A DNA stretch of 64,000 nt from Gordonia sp. PP30 (GCF_023100845.1 NZ_CP095864.1:1984001-2048000), one strand, 5' to 3'. Positions 1 through 8,658 are shown, counted from the stretch's first letter. Notes: generated by a model from the sequence alone, not told the origin. A program made the numbers and translations.

Positions 1-567
1 TTCGGGCGACGAGCCGCCGAAGTAGACCGGCGGGGTGGGCAGCGGGAGAGTGGCCAGGTGGGCGTCGTCGACGGTGAGGAATTCGCCGTGGTGGGTGACG
101 GTATCGCCCCGCCAGAGGCCGCGCACGACGGTCAGGAACTCATCGGTGCGCCGGTAGCGGGCGGCCTTGTCCAGGTGATCGCCGTAGGCGCGCTGCTCGG
201 CGGGCTCGCCTCCGGTCACGACGTTCAGCAGGATCCGGCCCGGTGCGTGCCGGGAGAACGTGGCGGCCATCTGTGCGGCCAGCGTGGGGCTCACCAGGCC
301 GGGCCGGAAGGCGACCAGGAAGCCGAGCCGTTCGGTCTCGCGGGCCACCATCGCGGTGGTCAGCCAGGCGTCCTCGCACCAGGCCCCGGCCGGGGTGAGG
401 GCGGCGGTGAAGCCGAAGTCCTCGGCGGCCCGGGCGATCGAGCTCAGGTAGCCGATCGACGCGTCGCGGTCGCCGCGGGCGGCCCCGGCCGGAAGCCCGT
501 GGCCGCCGCCGACGATGAAGCGGGAATCGCCGTAGGTCGGAAGGAACCAGTGCAGTTTCAGTGACAT
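1..567 (-). CDS. ssuD: Alkanesulfonate monooxygenase, SsuD-type (partial, cut by window edge)
   Basis: This is an FMNH2-dependent LLM-class monooxygenase that would cleave alkanesulfonates to an aldehyde and sulfite in the cytosol. Only the N-terminal 189 codons are present, because the frame stays open through position 1. It starts MSLKLHWFLPTYGD, and SsuD proteins start MSLNMFWFLPTHGD. It keeps the family pattern CEDAWL, FLVAFRPGLVSPT and, at the very edge, VYFGGSS. The ATG at 565-567 lies 23 nt downstream of the sfnB-like stop, with an AGAAAGAAG stretch ahead of it, so it is the last visible gene of the sulfur cluster. A reductase partner (SsuE-like) is not visible and could lie further left. 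Substrate range (C1 versus longer sulfonates, SsuD versus MsuD) cannot be decided from the fragment. Confidence 0.9.
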   Translation of the reverse strand, partial: MSLKLHWFLPTYGDSRFIVGGGHGLPAGAARGDRDASIGYLSSIARAAEDFGFTAALTPAGAWCEDAWLTTAMVARETERLGFLVAFRPGLVSPTLAAQMAATFSRHAPGRILLNVVTGGEPAEQRAYGDHLDKAARYRRTDEFLTVVRGLWRGDTVTHHGEFLTVDDAHLATLPLPTPPVYFGGSSPE

Positions 568-590
568 GGGGAGGGTCTTCTTTCTCTCGG

Positions 591-1784
591 TCAGAGGGTG
601 CCGTGGCTCGGCGGGAGCTCCCGCGCGAGGGCCCAGCGGCCGAGGTGATGGAGTTTCCAGCGTTCTGGGTCGTGCAAGGTGTGGGTGCGGGCGTCACGCC
701 AGTAGCGGGACAGGTTGGCTCCTTCGGCCGCGGTCCGGGTGCCGCCGAAGTCGAACAGCTCGCTGCCGGCACGACGTGCCGCGCGTCCGGCGGCGACCTT
801 GGCCGCCGCGGTCGCCAGCGAGGCCTCGGCGAGGGCCGCGGGGTCGTCGGCGGGCGCGGCCTCGGCGTCGTCGATCCGCCGGGCCGCCGTGCCGAGCAGC
901 GACTCGGCGCCGCGGACGGCGAGCTCGAGGTCACCGGCCTGCGCCAGGAGCAGCGGGTCGTCGGCGGCGCGGGTCGCGCCAGCCTCGTAGGCCTCGAACC
1001 AGGGCCGGGCCCCGGTCACCACGCTCGCCGCCGCATCGAGGGCGCCGCGCGCGATCCCGGTGTCGATCGCGGCGTGCACCAGCTGGGCCCGGGCGCCGTA
1101 GGTGCTCGGCGTGGCCAGCAGGGCGGTGTAGTCCACGAGGTGATCGTCGGCGACGGGGGTGCCGTCGAAGGTGACGGTGCCGCTGCTGGTGGTGCGCTGG
1201 CCGAAGCCGGCCCAGTCGTCGTCGATCGTGATGCCGGGTGCGGTGGCATCGGCGTAGGCGATCACGGTGGTGCCGTCGTCGGCGACGGCGCGGACCGCCA
1301 GGATGTCGGCGAAGGCCGCCCCGGTGCAGTAGTACTTTGTGCCGGTCAGGGTGAGTCGCCCGCCGGGTCCGCGGGTGAGCCGGGTGGCGTCGTCGCGGAC
1401 CGTGGTGCCACCGCGTTCGGTCTGTGCGTTGGCGATCCGGGCACCGCGCAGGACCCGGCCGAAGATCTCCTCGCCCAGGGCGGGGCTGCCGCCGCGGGCC
1501 AGCGCCTCGAGGAAGACGAAGTGGCTCTGCGGGATCTGGGCGATGCTGCCGTCCGCGGCGGCGAGGGCCGCCACCACCCGGGCCAGCACCGTGGCGCCGA
1601 GCCCTGGACCGCCGAATCGCCGCGGCACGGTGATCGTGAGCAGTCCGGACTCGGAGAGCGCGGCGATCTCGGCGCGGGGGAGACGACGATCCCGGTCGCG
1701 CTCACTCGCCCCCGCTGCGAGGGCGGGGGCGAGCTTGGCGACCCGGTCCAGCGCCTGTTCGGCGTCACCGATGGACTCGGGCAC
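591..1784 (-). CDS. sfnB: SfnB-like acyl-CoA dehydrogenase-fold oxidoreductase
   Basis: A 397-residue member of the acyl-CoA dehydrogenase superfamily, of the SfnB/DszC type used in sulfur acquisition. These proteins use reduced flavin rather than acyl-CoA. Visible family signatures are VPRRFGGPGLG near residue 55, AAADGSIAQIPQSHF near 77-91, a DDWAGFGQRTTSSGT stretch, and the C-terminal SRYWRDARTHTLHDP motif shared with DszC. The start is GTG at 1784, because AAAGGA lies about 8 nt upstream. It sits between a DszC-like gene and ssuD, so a role in oxidising an organosulfur intermediate (dimethyl sulfone to methanesulfonate route) is inferred. The exact reaction of SfnB proteins is not firmly settled. 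Confidence 0.82.
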   Translation of the reverse strand: MPESIGDAEQALDRVAKLAPALAAGASERDRDRRLPRAEIAALSESGLLTITVPRRFGGPGLGATVLARVVAALAAADGSIAQIPQSHFVFLEALARGGSPALGEEIFGRVLRGARIANAQTERGGTTVRDDATRLTRGPGGRLTLTGTKYYCTGAAFADILAVRAVADDGTTVIAYADATAPGITIDDDWAGFGQRTTSSGTVTFDGTPVADDHLVDYTALLATPSTYGARAQLVHAAIDTGIARGALDAAASVVTGARPWFEAYEAGATRAADDPLLLAQAGDLELAVRGAESLLGTAARRIDDAEAAPADDPAALAEASLATAAAKVAAGRAARRAGSELFDFGGTRTAAEGANLSRYWRDARTHTLHDPERWKLHHLGRWALARELPPSHGTL

Positions 1785-1811
1785 GTCGGGTGTCCTTTCT
1801 TTCTGAGATGA

Positions 1812-1940
1812 GCGTTTCGACTCGGCCGGGCGGGGGCACAGCAGCAGCCCGCCCCGCCGGTCGAGCCGCTAGGCGCCCTTCGACGCCGCGTCGTCGCAAG
1901 CTCCGCCGCGCCAGCTCAGGACCCGACCGTGTCGAAACGC
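1812..1940. repeat. Dispersed repeat element, long copy, with 10-bp terminal inverted repeats
   Basis: The 184-nt spacer 1785-1968 between sfnB and the DszC-like gene holds a repeat unit. It begins GCGTTTCGAC (1812-1821) and ends with the exact inverse GTCGAAACGC (1931-1940). The first 64 bp (1812-1875) recur nearly identically at 3299-3361. After the right terminus both copies continue with CCGCAGTAC-like sequence. Relatives of the GTTTCGAC end occur elsewhere in the window (11901, 12111, 34271, 34328, 42892, 52400). No protein is encoded. Confidence 0.8.
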
Positions 1941-1968
1941 CGCAGTACAACGGGCGGAGGGGCGGGGC

Positions 1969-3192
1969 TCAGCTGTAGAGGCTGAACTGCGGAGCGCGGC
2001 GGTTGAGCACCCAGTCGCCGATCTCGCGCGCCTTGTAGGCCACCGGGTCATGCACGGTATGGGTGCGCAGATTGCGCCAGTGCCGGTCGAAGCCGTACGC
2101 GCTGGTCGTGGCGCGGGCGCCCTGGATCTCGAACAGCCGCGAGGCGACCTCCAGCGAGACCTTGGTGGTCAGGTACTTGGCCTCGGCGATCGCGATCGCC
2201 GCCTCTGCGCGGCCTTCCGCGGTGAGGGCTTCGCCGGTGTCGAGCGCCGCCTGGAGGGCGTCGCCCGCACGATCGGCGAGCAGGGCCGCGGCGGTGACCT
2301 GCGCCTGCAGTTCGCCGACCAGCTCGAGGATGTACGGATCGTCCGACGCCGACTCCAGGCCGGAGGTCTCCCAGGCGGCGGCGTGCAGACGGGTCCAGTC
2401 CAGCGCTTCCTCCAGCGCGCCCTGCGCGGTGCCGATGTAGAAGTCCACGAAGGCGAGCTGCCAGTGCGGGGTGACGAGCTGCTGATACGGCGACAGTTCA
2501 CGACCGGTCAGCGGGTCGGCGCCGAGGATCTGGTCGCGCGTCACCGGGGTGTCGCGGAACTCGACGCCGCCGGAGTCGGTGAGACGCTGGCCGATGTTGT
2601 CCCAGTCGCCGAGCGGCGTGAATCCGTCGAGACCGGCCGGCAGCGACAGGAACACCAGGTCGCCCTCGAAGGCCGCGGTGACCGACAGCTGGTCGGCGAC
2701 GCTCGCGCCCGACGCGAAGGTGCGCCGCCCGTTCAGGAGGAAGCCGTCGCCGTCCCGGGTGAGCTCGAGCCCGGCGCCGCCGCGCGGATTCTGCACGCCG
2801 CCCCAGAAGAGCTTCTCCTCGGCGTTCCGGCGGGACAGCGCCTCGGCCTGCTCGGGGGTGCCGAACAGGTGCGGAATGCGCTGCTGCGCGTAGTGGTAGC
2901 CGAGCAGGTGGGCGATGGAGGTGTCGCCGCGGGCGATGCGGCGGGTGATCTGCTGCGCCTGCGCGTAGTTCAGGCCGTCGCCGCCGAATTCGACGGGCTC
3001 GCCGACCTGGAGCAGGTCGTGGGTGCGGAGCAGATCGATCTCGGCGAGGGGCGCGGCGTTGGCTCGGTCGCGCTCGGCGGCCGTCGCCCGCAGTTCGGCG
3101 GCGACCAGGTCGGCGCGGCGCAGGGCGTCGGCGAAGCGGGTGGAATCGTCGTCGGTGAGGGCGCCGTCGGGACGGTGCTCGGTGGTGGTCAT
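1969..3192 (-). CDS. DszC-like flavin-dependent monooxygenase (acyl-CoA dehydrogenase fold)
   Basis: A 407-residue protein whose best recalled match is dibenzothiophene monooxygenase DszC of Rhodococcus. Shared stretches include RATAAERDRA near residue 36, a GDTSIAHLLGYHYAQ segment (DszC has AADGSLGHLFGYH), DNIGQRLTDSG, GTAQGALEEALDWTR and the C-terminal GFDRHWRNLRTHTVHDP. DszC-type enzymes S-oxygenate organosulfur compounds using FMNH2 and O2. In this cluster the likely substrate is a small sulfur compound such as dimethyl sulfide, sulfoxide or sulfone rather than dibenzothiophene; that is inference. ATG at 3192 has AAAGGAAC upstream. The gene is separated from both neighbours by repeat-filled spacers of about 180-220 nt. 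Confidence 0.8.
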   Translation of the reverse strand: MTTTEHRPDGALTDDDSTRFADALRRADLVAAELRATAAERDRANAAPLAEIDLLRTHDLLQVGEPVEFGGDGLNYAQAQQITRRIARGDTSIAHLLGYHYAQQRIPHLFGTPEQAEALSRRNAEEKLFWGGVQNPRGGAGLELTRDGDGFLLNGRRTFASGASVADQLSVTAAFEGDLVFLSLPAGLDGFTPLGDWDNIGQRLTDSGGVEFRDTPVTRDQILGADPLTGRELSPYQQLVTPHWQLAFVDFYIGTAQGALEEALDWTRLHAAAWETSGLESASDDPYILELVGELQAQVTAAALLADRAGDALQAALDTGEALTAEGRAEAAIAIAEAKYLTTKVSLEVASRLFEIQGARATTSAYGFDRHWRNLRTHTVHDPVAYKAREIGDWVLNRRAPQFSLYS

Positions 3193-3298
3193 GCTGGGTG
3201 GGTTCCTTTGCGGTGCAGGGGGTTTCGGAGTTGTCTAGATGGTCGTTTCGACTCGGCCGGGCCCTGGCGGGCCCGTCCGGCTCAACGGGCGGTGGGGG

Positions 3299-3377
3299 CG
3301 TTTCGACTCGGCCGGGCCGGGGGACAGCAGCAGCCCGCCCCGCCGGTCGAGCCGCTAGGCGAGACCGTGTCGAAACG
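3299..3377. repeat. Dispersed repeat element, short copy
   Basis: The spacer 3193-3412 between sfnG and the DszC-like gene carries a second copy of the element at 1812-1940. It opens GCGTTTCGAC at 3299 and closes GTCGAAACG at 3369-3377. It lacks about 50 bp present in the middle of the long copy, so it looks like an internal deletion derivative. A partial third GTTTCGAC end lies just upstream at 3244. Confidence 0.78.
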
Positions 3378-3412
3378 GCCGCAGTACGGGATCGCCCTCG
3401 GTGAGTAGCGGT

Positions 3413-4588
3413 TCACGCGAGGACCCCGTGGCGGGCCAGTTCGGACTCCAGCCGGCCGCTCGCGGCGAGGTCGGCCTCGATCTCGCGGACCAGCGGCAGG
3501 ATCTTCTCGCCGAAGTAGGCGACGTCCTCCAGGTAGTGCAGGAAGCCGAGGAGGAAGAGGTTCACGCCGCGCGTCTTGTAGGCGACGATCCGCTCGGCGA
3601 TCTGCTCGGGCGTGCCGATCAGACCGGTACGGAAACCGTCGTTGTACTGGACCAGGTCGGCGAACTCGGAGTCCTGCCACATGCCCTTGCCGTCCGACGC
3701 CGAGCGGCCGGCCTGCTTCACGGCCGAACCGAAACCGGCGACCGCCTCGCGGTCGGCCTTGTCGACGATCTCGCGAAGCACGTCGCGGGCCTCGCGCTCG
3801 GTGTCCCGGGCGATCAGGAAGCCGTTGAGACCGAACTTGACGGTCCGATCGTGCAGCGCCGCTTCGGTATTCACGTCGATCACCTGCTCGGTGATCCCAT
3901 CGAAGTCCTTGCCGTTGGAGAAGTACCAGTCCGAGACGCGCCCGGCCATCGCCCGGGCCGCGGTCGAATTGCCACCCTGGAAGATCTCCGGATGGCTCCG
4001 GCCCGGAACCTCCACCGGCTTCGGCTTGAGGTCGAAGTCGTGCAGCCGGTAGAAGTCGCCGCGGTACTCGGCGTGCTCGCTGGTCCAGATCTCCCGCAGA
4101 TAGCCGATGAACTCCTCGGCGCGACGGTAGCGCTCGTCGTGCTCCAGCCAGGGCTCGCCGAGCTTGGTGAATTCGTCCTTGAACCAGCCGCTGACCACGT
4201 TGACCGCGGCGCGGCCGCCGGAGAGCTGATCGGCGGTGGCGATGAGCTTGGCCAGCACGCCCGGCTGCCAGAGACCGGGGTGGACCGCCGCGATCACCTT
4301 GAGTCGCTGCGTCGCCAGCAGCAGCGCGAGCGAGAAGCTGGTCGACTCGTGCTGGTAGGCGGCGCCGTACGACGCGATGTAGCGCACCTGGGTGAGGGCG
4401 TAGTCGAAGCCGTTGTTCTCGGCGAGGACCGCCAGCTCGCGGTTGTAGTCGTAGCTCCAGTCGGTGCGCTGTTCGATGGTCGAGACCACCAGCCCGCCGC
4501 TGACATTGGGCACCCAGTAGGCGAACTGGAGCGGCTGATGGGCGGCTTCGAGCCGGCTCTCGGCGGTGCGGGACGCGTTCTCGGGCAT
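3413..4588 (-). CDS. sfnG: Dimethyl sulfone monooxygenase SfnG
   Basis: A 391-residue LLM-class FMNH2-dependent monooxygenase that converts dimethyl sulfone to methanesulfinate and formaldehyde. It matches Pseudomonas SfnG closely: FAYWVPNVSGGLVVS near residue 24, the IEQRTDW stretch after it, NVVSGWFKDEFTKLGEPW, HPEIFQGGNS, VSDWYF, DLVQYNDGF and LIGTPEQIAERI. The upstream frame is open for another 68 codons, but the ATG at 4588 is chosen because AAGGAGGT (within 4599-4607) gives a strong ribosome binding site 10 nt away. It is the first gene of the minus-strand sulfur cluster, and its product feeds the SsuD-type enzyme encoded last. Control is probably by sulfur status through the palindromic region upstream. 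Confidence 0.92.
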   Translation of the reverse strand: MPENASRTAESRLEAAHQPLQFAYWVPNVSGGLVVSTIEQRTDWSYDYNRELAVLAENNGFDYALTQVRYIASYGAAYQHESTSFSLALLLATQRLKVIAAVHPGLWQPGVLAKLIATADQLSGGRAAVNVVSGWFKDEFTKLGEPWLEHDERYRRAEEFIGYLREIWTSEHAEYRGDFYRLHDFDLKPKPVEVPGRSHPEIFQGGNSTAARAMAGRVSDWYFSNGKDFDGITEQVIDVNTEAALHDRTVKFGLNGFLIARDTEREARDVLREIVDKADREAVAGFGSAVKQAGRSASDGKGMWQDSEFADLVQYNDGFRTGLIGTPEQIAERIVAYKTRGVNLFLLGFLHYLEDVAYFGEKILPLVREIEADLAASGRLESELARHGVLA

Positions 4589-4703
4589 GACGGAGTGGAC
4601 CTCCTTGAGGTCTTGAATCGGTGGATCGGTTGCGGCCCTTGTGGTTTCGGGCGCCGCTGCGGTGTCTGAAACGAGTCTGCGCTCCGGCGCCGGAAAGATC
4701 GAT

Positions 4704-4728
4704 GGTTGCGCGCACCGTGCGCGCAACC
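4704..4728. promoter_or_regulatory. Perfect 25-bp palindrome, candidate operator
   Basis: Arms GGTTGCGCGCAC (4704-4715) and GTGCGCGCAACC (4717-4728) are exact inverse complements around one C. It lies in the 275-nt divergent spacer between sfnG (minus) and the lipase gene (plus), about 115 nt upstream of sfnG. A dyad with a one-base centre is typical of a repressor or activator site rather than a terminator. The regulator is unknown and not encoded nearby. Confidence 0.65.
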
Positions 4729-4752
4729 CGTTCGGGTCGCGGTGCCGAACGG
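4728..4752. promoter_or_regulatory. Second inverted repeat beside the 25-bp palindrome
   Basis: CCGTTCGG (4728-4735) and CCGAACGG (4745-4752) are exact inverse repeats separated by 9 nt. They share one base with the end of the 25-bp dyad. The pair could be a second operator or part of a composite site serving either divergent gene. No binding protein can be named. Confidence 0.45.
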
Positions 4753-4863
4753 TGCTGTGCACGAACGACGAGTGACGGGGAGGGCGACGCACTAGGGTGT
4801 GGTCTATCTCCGAGGCGGTGCCGCTGGGACCCCCACGGGCGCATCTCCACAGAAGGGGAAGGC

Positions 4864-6195
4864 ATGGCCTCTCGCAGGACTCAGATCGTGATCGCCCTGC
4901 TCGCCGCGGTCGTCAGCGGCGGCGTGCTGTTCGGTACCGCGGCGCCGTCGTCGCTGGTCGACGCGCCCATCAACGCGGAATCGCAGAAGCAGGGCGGTGA
5001 GTTCGACACCCTCGTCACGCCCGAACTCACCCGCTTCTACGACACCCCGCTGCCGCCCGGCGCCAAGATCGGGCAGCTCGTCGCGGCGGAGCCGGTCGAC
5101 GGTGTGCCGGCCGGCGTCAAGGCGTACCGGATCATCCACGTCTCCACCGATCTGCAAGGCCGCAAGATCCCGGTGTCCGGGTTGTACGCGGCGCCGGCCG
5201 GCCCGTAGGCGAGCGGGTATCCGCTGGTCTCCTTCGCGCACGGCACGCTCGGCGTCGGACGCCCGTGCGGGATCAGCCAGACACCGTTGCAGCCCGGCAC
5301 CCCCGCGTACACGGCCTGGATGCCGCACATCAAGCCCCTCGTCGACGCGGGGCTGGCGGTCGTCGCCTCGGACTACTCGGGCATGGGTGCCCCGGGACCG
5401 TCGTCGTACCTGGTCGGACCGCTGGAAGGCCGCGGCGTCCTCGACGCGATGCGCGCGGTGGAGAATCCGTCGCCGATGATCGGCGACATCCCCGTCGACA
5501 AGAACAAGCTGGCCGTCTACGGCAAGTCGCAGGGCGGCGAGGCGGCGAACAGCGCGCTCGAGATCGCGCCCGAGTACGCGCCGGAGCTGAAGATCGGCAG
5601 CGGTGTGCTCCTGGCGCCCGGCTACACCCCGCCCATCCGCGGGATCCTCGACGCGGTCGCCAGCAACCCGACCAGCAGCAAGCAGAACATGTTCGTCCTG
5701 CTCATCGCCAAGTCGTACGCGGAGAGCTACCCGGACATCGTCAAGCTCGACGAGATCCTCAGTCCCGAGGGCATGGAGAAGGCCAAGCTGCTCGACGGCT
5801 ACTGCGGCCAGAACCTGATCGACCGCGTGTCCGACGTGCCGCTCACCAAGCTGATCAACACGCCGGTCCCGGGGAATCTGATCCGCGCCATGAGCAAGGG
5901 CATGCCGGGGACCAAGCGGATCGGTGTCCCGATCGCGTTCTGGCAGGGACTGAAGGACACCACGATCATTCCGCAGTTCACCCATGCACAGGTGATGACC
6001 CAGTGCGCTCTGGGCACCACGACGTTCTACGTGCGGTATCCCGAGGACGACCACGGGTCGATGAACTATCAGGCGCGGACGCGCGACCCGAACGCCATCG
6101 AGTACATGAAGAACATCTGGGCCGGGAAACCGGCGCCGGACAACTGCGCCAACCAGTTGCTCGGCACCGTCGGCACCGCGACCGGGGTGAACTGA
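4864..6195 (+). pseudogene. Secreted lipase (secretory lipase family), interrupted by in-frame TAG
   Basis: The frame from ATG 4864 (GAAGGGGAAGGC just upstream) encodes an N-terminal hydrophobic signal segment (residues 8-25, ALLAAVVSGGVLFGTAAP). It runs to a TAG at 5206-5208 (codon 115) and then continues in the same frame with recognisable lipase sequence to TGA 6193-6195, 443 residues in all. Downstream of the stop are YPLVSFAHGTLGVG, the GKSQGG nucleophile elbow (Ser about 222), a likely acid in GLKDTT (about 365) and the His in EDDHGS (about 397). There is no frameshift and no other stop, so one substitution, or a sequencing error, explains it. An internal ATG at 5287 could give a protein without signal peptide, which would not be secreted. 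The next gene overlaps its stop. Confidence 0.8.
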
Positions 6196-7511
6196 TGAAC
6201 CGGGACATCGCGCTGGAAGCCTCGCTGGCCGTCGCCGTCGGTCTGCTGATCGTCACCTGGGCGGCGTTCCGGAGTACCGGGGCGCCGACCGCCGGGGCCA
6301 TGCGCCGCGGTGGGATGGCCGTGGTCCTCGTGTATGCCGTGCTGGCCGTTCCGCTCCTCGCGTCGAGCGGACTGGCGCTGGCCGGGCTCGCGGTACTGGT
6401 CGTCGTGATCGCGCTCGCCTTCGCGGCCGGCGTGGTCGCGCTGCGCCGGTCGATCGGCGACGACGGCCGCCCGCGTCCGGAGACCGCCGGCGAACGATAC
6501 GCGCGGTGCGCGGTCTCGGTCGGCATGACCGCTGTGCTGCTCATCGCCGCCGCGCAGACGCTCTCCCTGCTGAGCCGGCTGGATCCGCGGATCATCGTCC
6601 TCGCGCTCACCGTGGTCGCGGGCTGGCTCGTCGTGGCCCAGGGACTCGCCGCCACGCACCGCATCGGGTCGACGGCCTTGTGGTTCATGATCGTGCCGGT
6701 GGTCGCGTCCCTCGCGATCGGCTTCTATCTCGGCGGCCCCGGTGTGGTCGCCGACCCGATCCGGCTGGTCGACGGAGTCTCCGCCGCCTCCGCGGTCGGT
6801 CTCGCGGTGGTGCTGGTCGTCCTGGGCTGGGCCGACGGCGCGCTGCGCACCAGCGCGCTGCTGGGCTCCTGGTCGCGTCCGCGCGTCCTCGGCGGTGCGC
6901 TCGGAGTGGTGATCCTGATCGTCCTCGGCCTGCTGATGCTGCTCGGCGGTGCGATCCTGGTGCCGTCGATGGAGTTCTTCACCGTCCCCGCGAACCTCGA
7001 CATGCTGCCGGGCCTGGCCGGCGTGGTGCTGGCGGTCCTCACCGTCGTGTTCACCGCGCTCATCGCGCACACGCTGTCCGCCGCGGCGGGCGCGGTGGGG
7101 GTGACCTCGCCCGCGGACGCACCCGCCGCGGACGACCACCGCCAGCCCGCTTCCGCCCTCGCACTGCCCGCCGAGTGGGTCCTCGGCGCTGCGATCGTGG
7201 CGGCGGCGCTCGCCCTGATCGACGTCGGCGCACCGGTCCTGCTGCTGTGCACCGCCCTGGTCGCGGCGGCCGTGACGGGCGCGCAGCTGGCGGGCCCGCG
7301 CATCGGCGCGCCGGGCGTGACCGTCGGCATCGCGGTGGCCGTCGTCGCGGCGATCGTCCTGGCCGCGACCGGTCAGCGGGAGATCGGCTGGTGGACCAGC
7401 CTCGCGATCGTCGTGACCGCCGCCGCGGCGTTCGCGGCGGCCCGGCTGACCGCCCCCGCGGCGAGCGACCCCGAAACGGTCAGCGGCCAGGCACCGCGGA
7501 CGGCAGGATGA
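6195..7511 (+). CDS. Multi-pass integral membrane protein, function unknown
   Basis: A 438-residue, very hydrophobic protein with roughly 11-12 predicted membrane spans and almost no soluble domain, apart from short loops near residues 90-105 and 305-325 (the latter Ala/Asp/Pro rich). Its ATG (6195-6197) overlaps the lipase stop codon as TGATG, so translation was designed to be coupled to the lipase, and the lipase nonsense codon may reduce its expression. I recognise no transporter signature. A role in transport or envelope lipid handling alongside the lipase is only a guess. Its 3' end overlaps the convergent gene by 32 nt. Confidence 0.75.
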   Translation: MNRDIALEASLAVAVGLLIVTWAAFRSTGAPTAGAMRRGGMAVVLVYAVLAVPLLASSGLALAGLAVLVVVIALAFAAGVVALRRSIGDDGRPRPETAGERYARCAVSVGMTAVLLIAAAQTLSLLSRLDPRIIVLALTVVAGWLVVAQGLAATHRIGSTALWFMIVPVVASLAIGFYLGGPGVVADPIRLVDGVSAASAVGLAVVLVVLGWADGALRTSALLGSWSRPRVLGGALGVVILIVLGLLMLLGGAILVPSMEFFTVPANLDMLPGLAGVVLAVLTVVFTALIAHTLSAAAGAVGVTSPADAPAADDHRQPASALALPAEWVLGAAIVAAALALIDVGAPVLLLCTALVAAAVTGAQLAGPRIGAPGVTVGIAVAVVAAIVLAATGQREIGWWTSLAIVVTAAAAFAAARLTAPAASDPETVSGQAPRTAG

Positions 7512-8658
7512 TCCGGTTGAGGTCCACCGTGGCGGCCGATTCCGGAACCGGCAGCGCGGTGCCGACCTCGCCGAACGTCACCGTCGCGGTGCCGGCGGGC
7601 AGCGGCCCGGCGCCACGGAAGCCGGTCTGCGTCAGGATCTTCATCTCTTCCGGCTTGCGCGCGAAGGTGAAGAACTCCGCGGCTGCGGCCGCCATCGCGT
7701 CGGACACGCCGTCGCCACCGAGCATGATCACCGGGTAGTCGGCGACCGGCGTCGGGCCGGACGGCGCCACCACGGCGACCTTCGCCTTCGCATCGCCCTT
7801 GGTCAGCAGGTACAGGCGCTGCTCGCTGATCGGGACCGCCCGCACCTTGGCGTCGGCGGGATCTCGGGTGTCGGCGATCGCGCGCACCGCGGCCTCGGCG
7901 GTGCCGTCGCCGACGCGCGGCGGCGCGGACATCAGCTCGTGCATCGCGGCGACCACGGGTTCGGAGCGGGCCTGCGCCGCGGTCAGGGGACCGGTGGCCT
8001 CCGCGGTGACCGCGGCGACCGCCTGAGCGGCGAGCGCGGTGGCGTCGGACTCGGCGCCGGTGGGCATCGCCATCCGCAACGACCCCCAGCTGCTGTGTCC
8101 GAAGGCGCGCAGGGCGTTGTCGCGGGTCAGCGAGGGGAGGTCGCCCCACGCGATCTTGCCCTTCGCCTCCCTGGCGAGCTCGGGCTCCATCGCGAGCCGG
8201 ATCGGGGAGCTGACCAGTGAGTCCGGGGTTCCGGCCAGGAGTGACGGGTTCGCGGTGGCGAGCGCGGCCGACCAGACGGACGACTCGGGCACCCAGGCGG
8301 CCGGGTACAGACCATGCGCCTGCGCATCCCACTTCGGGGCGGTGAGACCTTCGAGCATCGCCCCGGCGTCGACCGGCCGGACGTCGACGCTCACGCAGTA
8401 GTCGCGGATCACCGGCCGGGCCGCGTTGAAGGTCGTCGCGATCTCCTGCAGCGCCGGGGCGACGGCCGGGTCGGCGGCGATCGGCAGGAGCGCGTCGCCC
8501 GACAGGCACGATGCGGCCTTGGTGCTGCCGTCGTCGATCCGGTCGCCGTATTGATTCCACGCCACGATCAGCGCGACGACGAGAATGATGCCGAGCAGCC
8601 CGGCGAGCAATGGCCGGCTGAACAGTTGGCGAGTCCGCCCGCTCCCGTGTGTACCCAC
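7480..8658 (-). CDS. Membrane-anchored extracytoplasmic protein, solute-binding-like
   Basis: A 392-residue protein with a short basic N-terminus and one membrane segment (residues about 18-34, LLAGLLGIILVVALIVAWN), followed by a long extracytoplasmic region. The sequence resembles the periplasmic-binding-like domain found in actinobacterial proteins that also carry a VWA domain (ALQEIATTFNAARPVIRDYCVSV early, AHGLYPAAWVPESSVW after it). No VWA domain follows here. Two Cys (about 50 and 88) could form a disulfide. The frame stops at 7480, inside the convergent membrane-protein gene. The ligand is unknown. Confidence 0.65.
   Translation of the reverse strand: MGTHGSGRTRQLFSRPLLAGLLGIILVVALIVAWNQYGDRIDDGSTKAASCLSGDALLPIAADPAVAPALQEIATTFNAARPVIRDYCVSVDVRPVDAGAMLEGLTAPKWDAQAHGLYPAAWVPESSVWSAALATANPSLLAGTPDSLVSSPIRLAMEPELAREAKGKIAWGDLPSLTRDNALRAFGHSSWGSLRMAMPTGAESDATALAAQAVAAVTAEATGPLTAAQARSEPVVAAMHELMSAPPRVGDGTAEAAVRAIADTRDPADAKVRAVPISEQRLYLLTKGDAKAKVAVVAPSGPTPVADYPVIMLGGDGVSDAMAAAAAEFFTFARKPEEMKILTQTGFRGAGPLPAGTATVTFGEVGTALPVPESAATVDLNRIILPSAVPGR

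Noticed and set aside
5206..5208. Pyrrolysine insertion at the lipase TAG
   Set aside because: No Pyl genes are in view, the family does not need the residue, and a simple nonsense mutation explains it.
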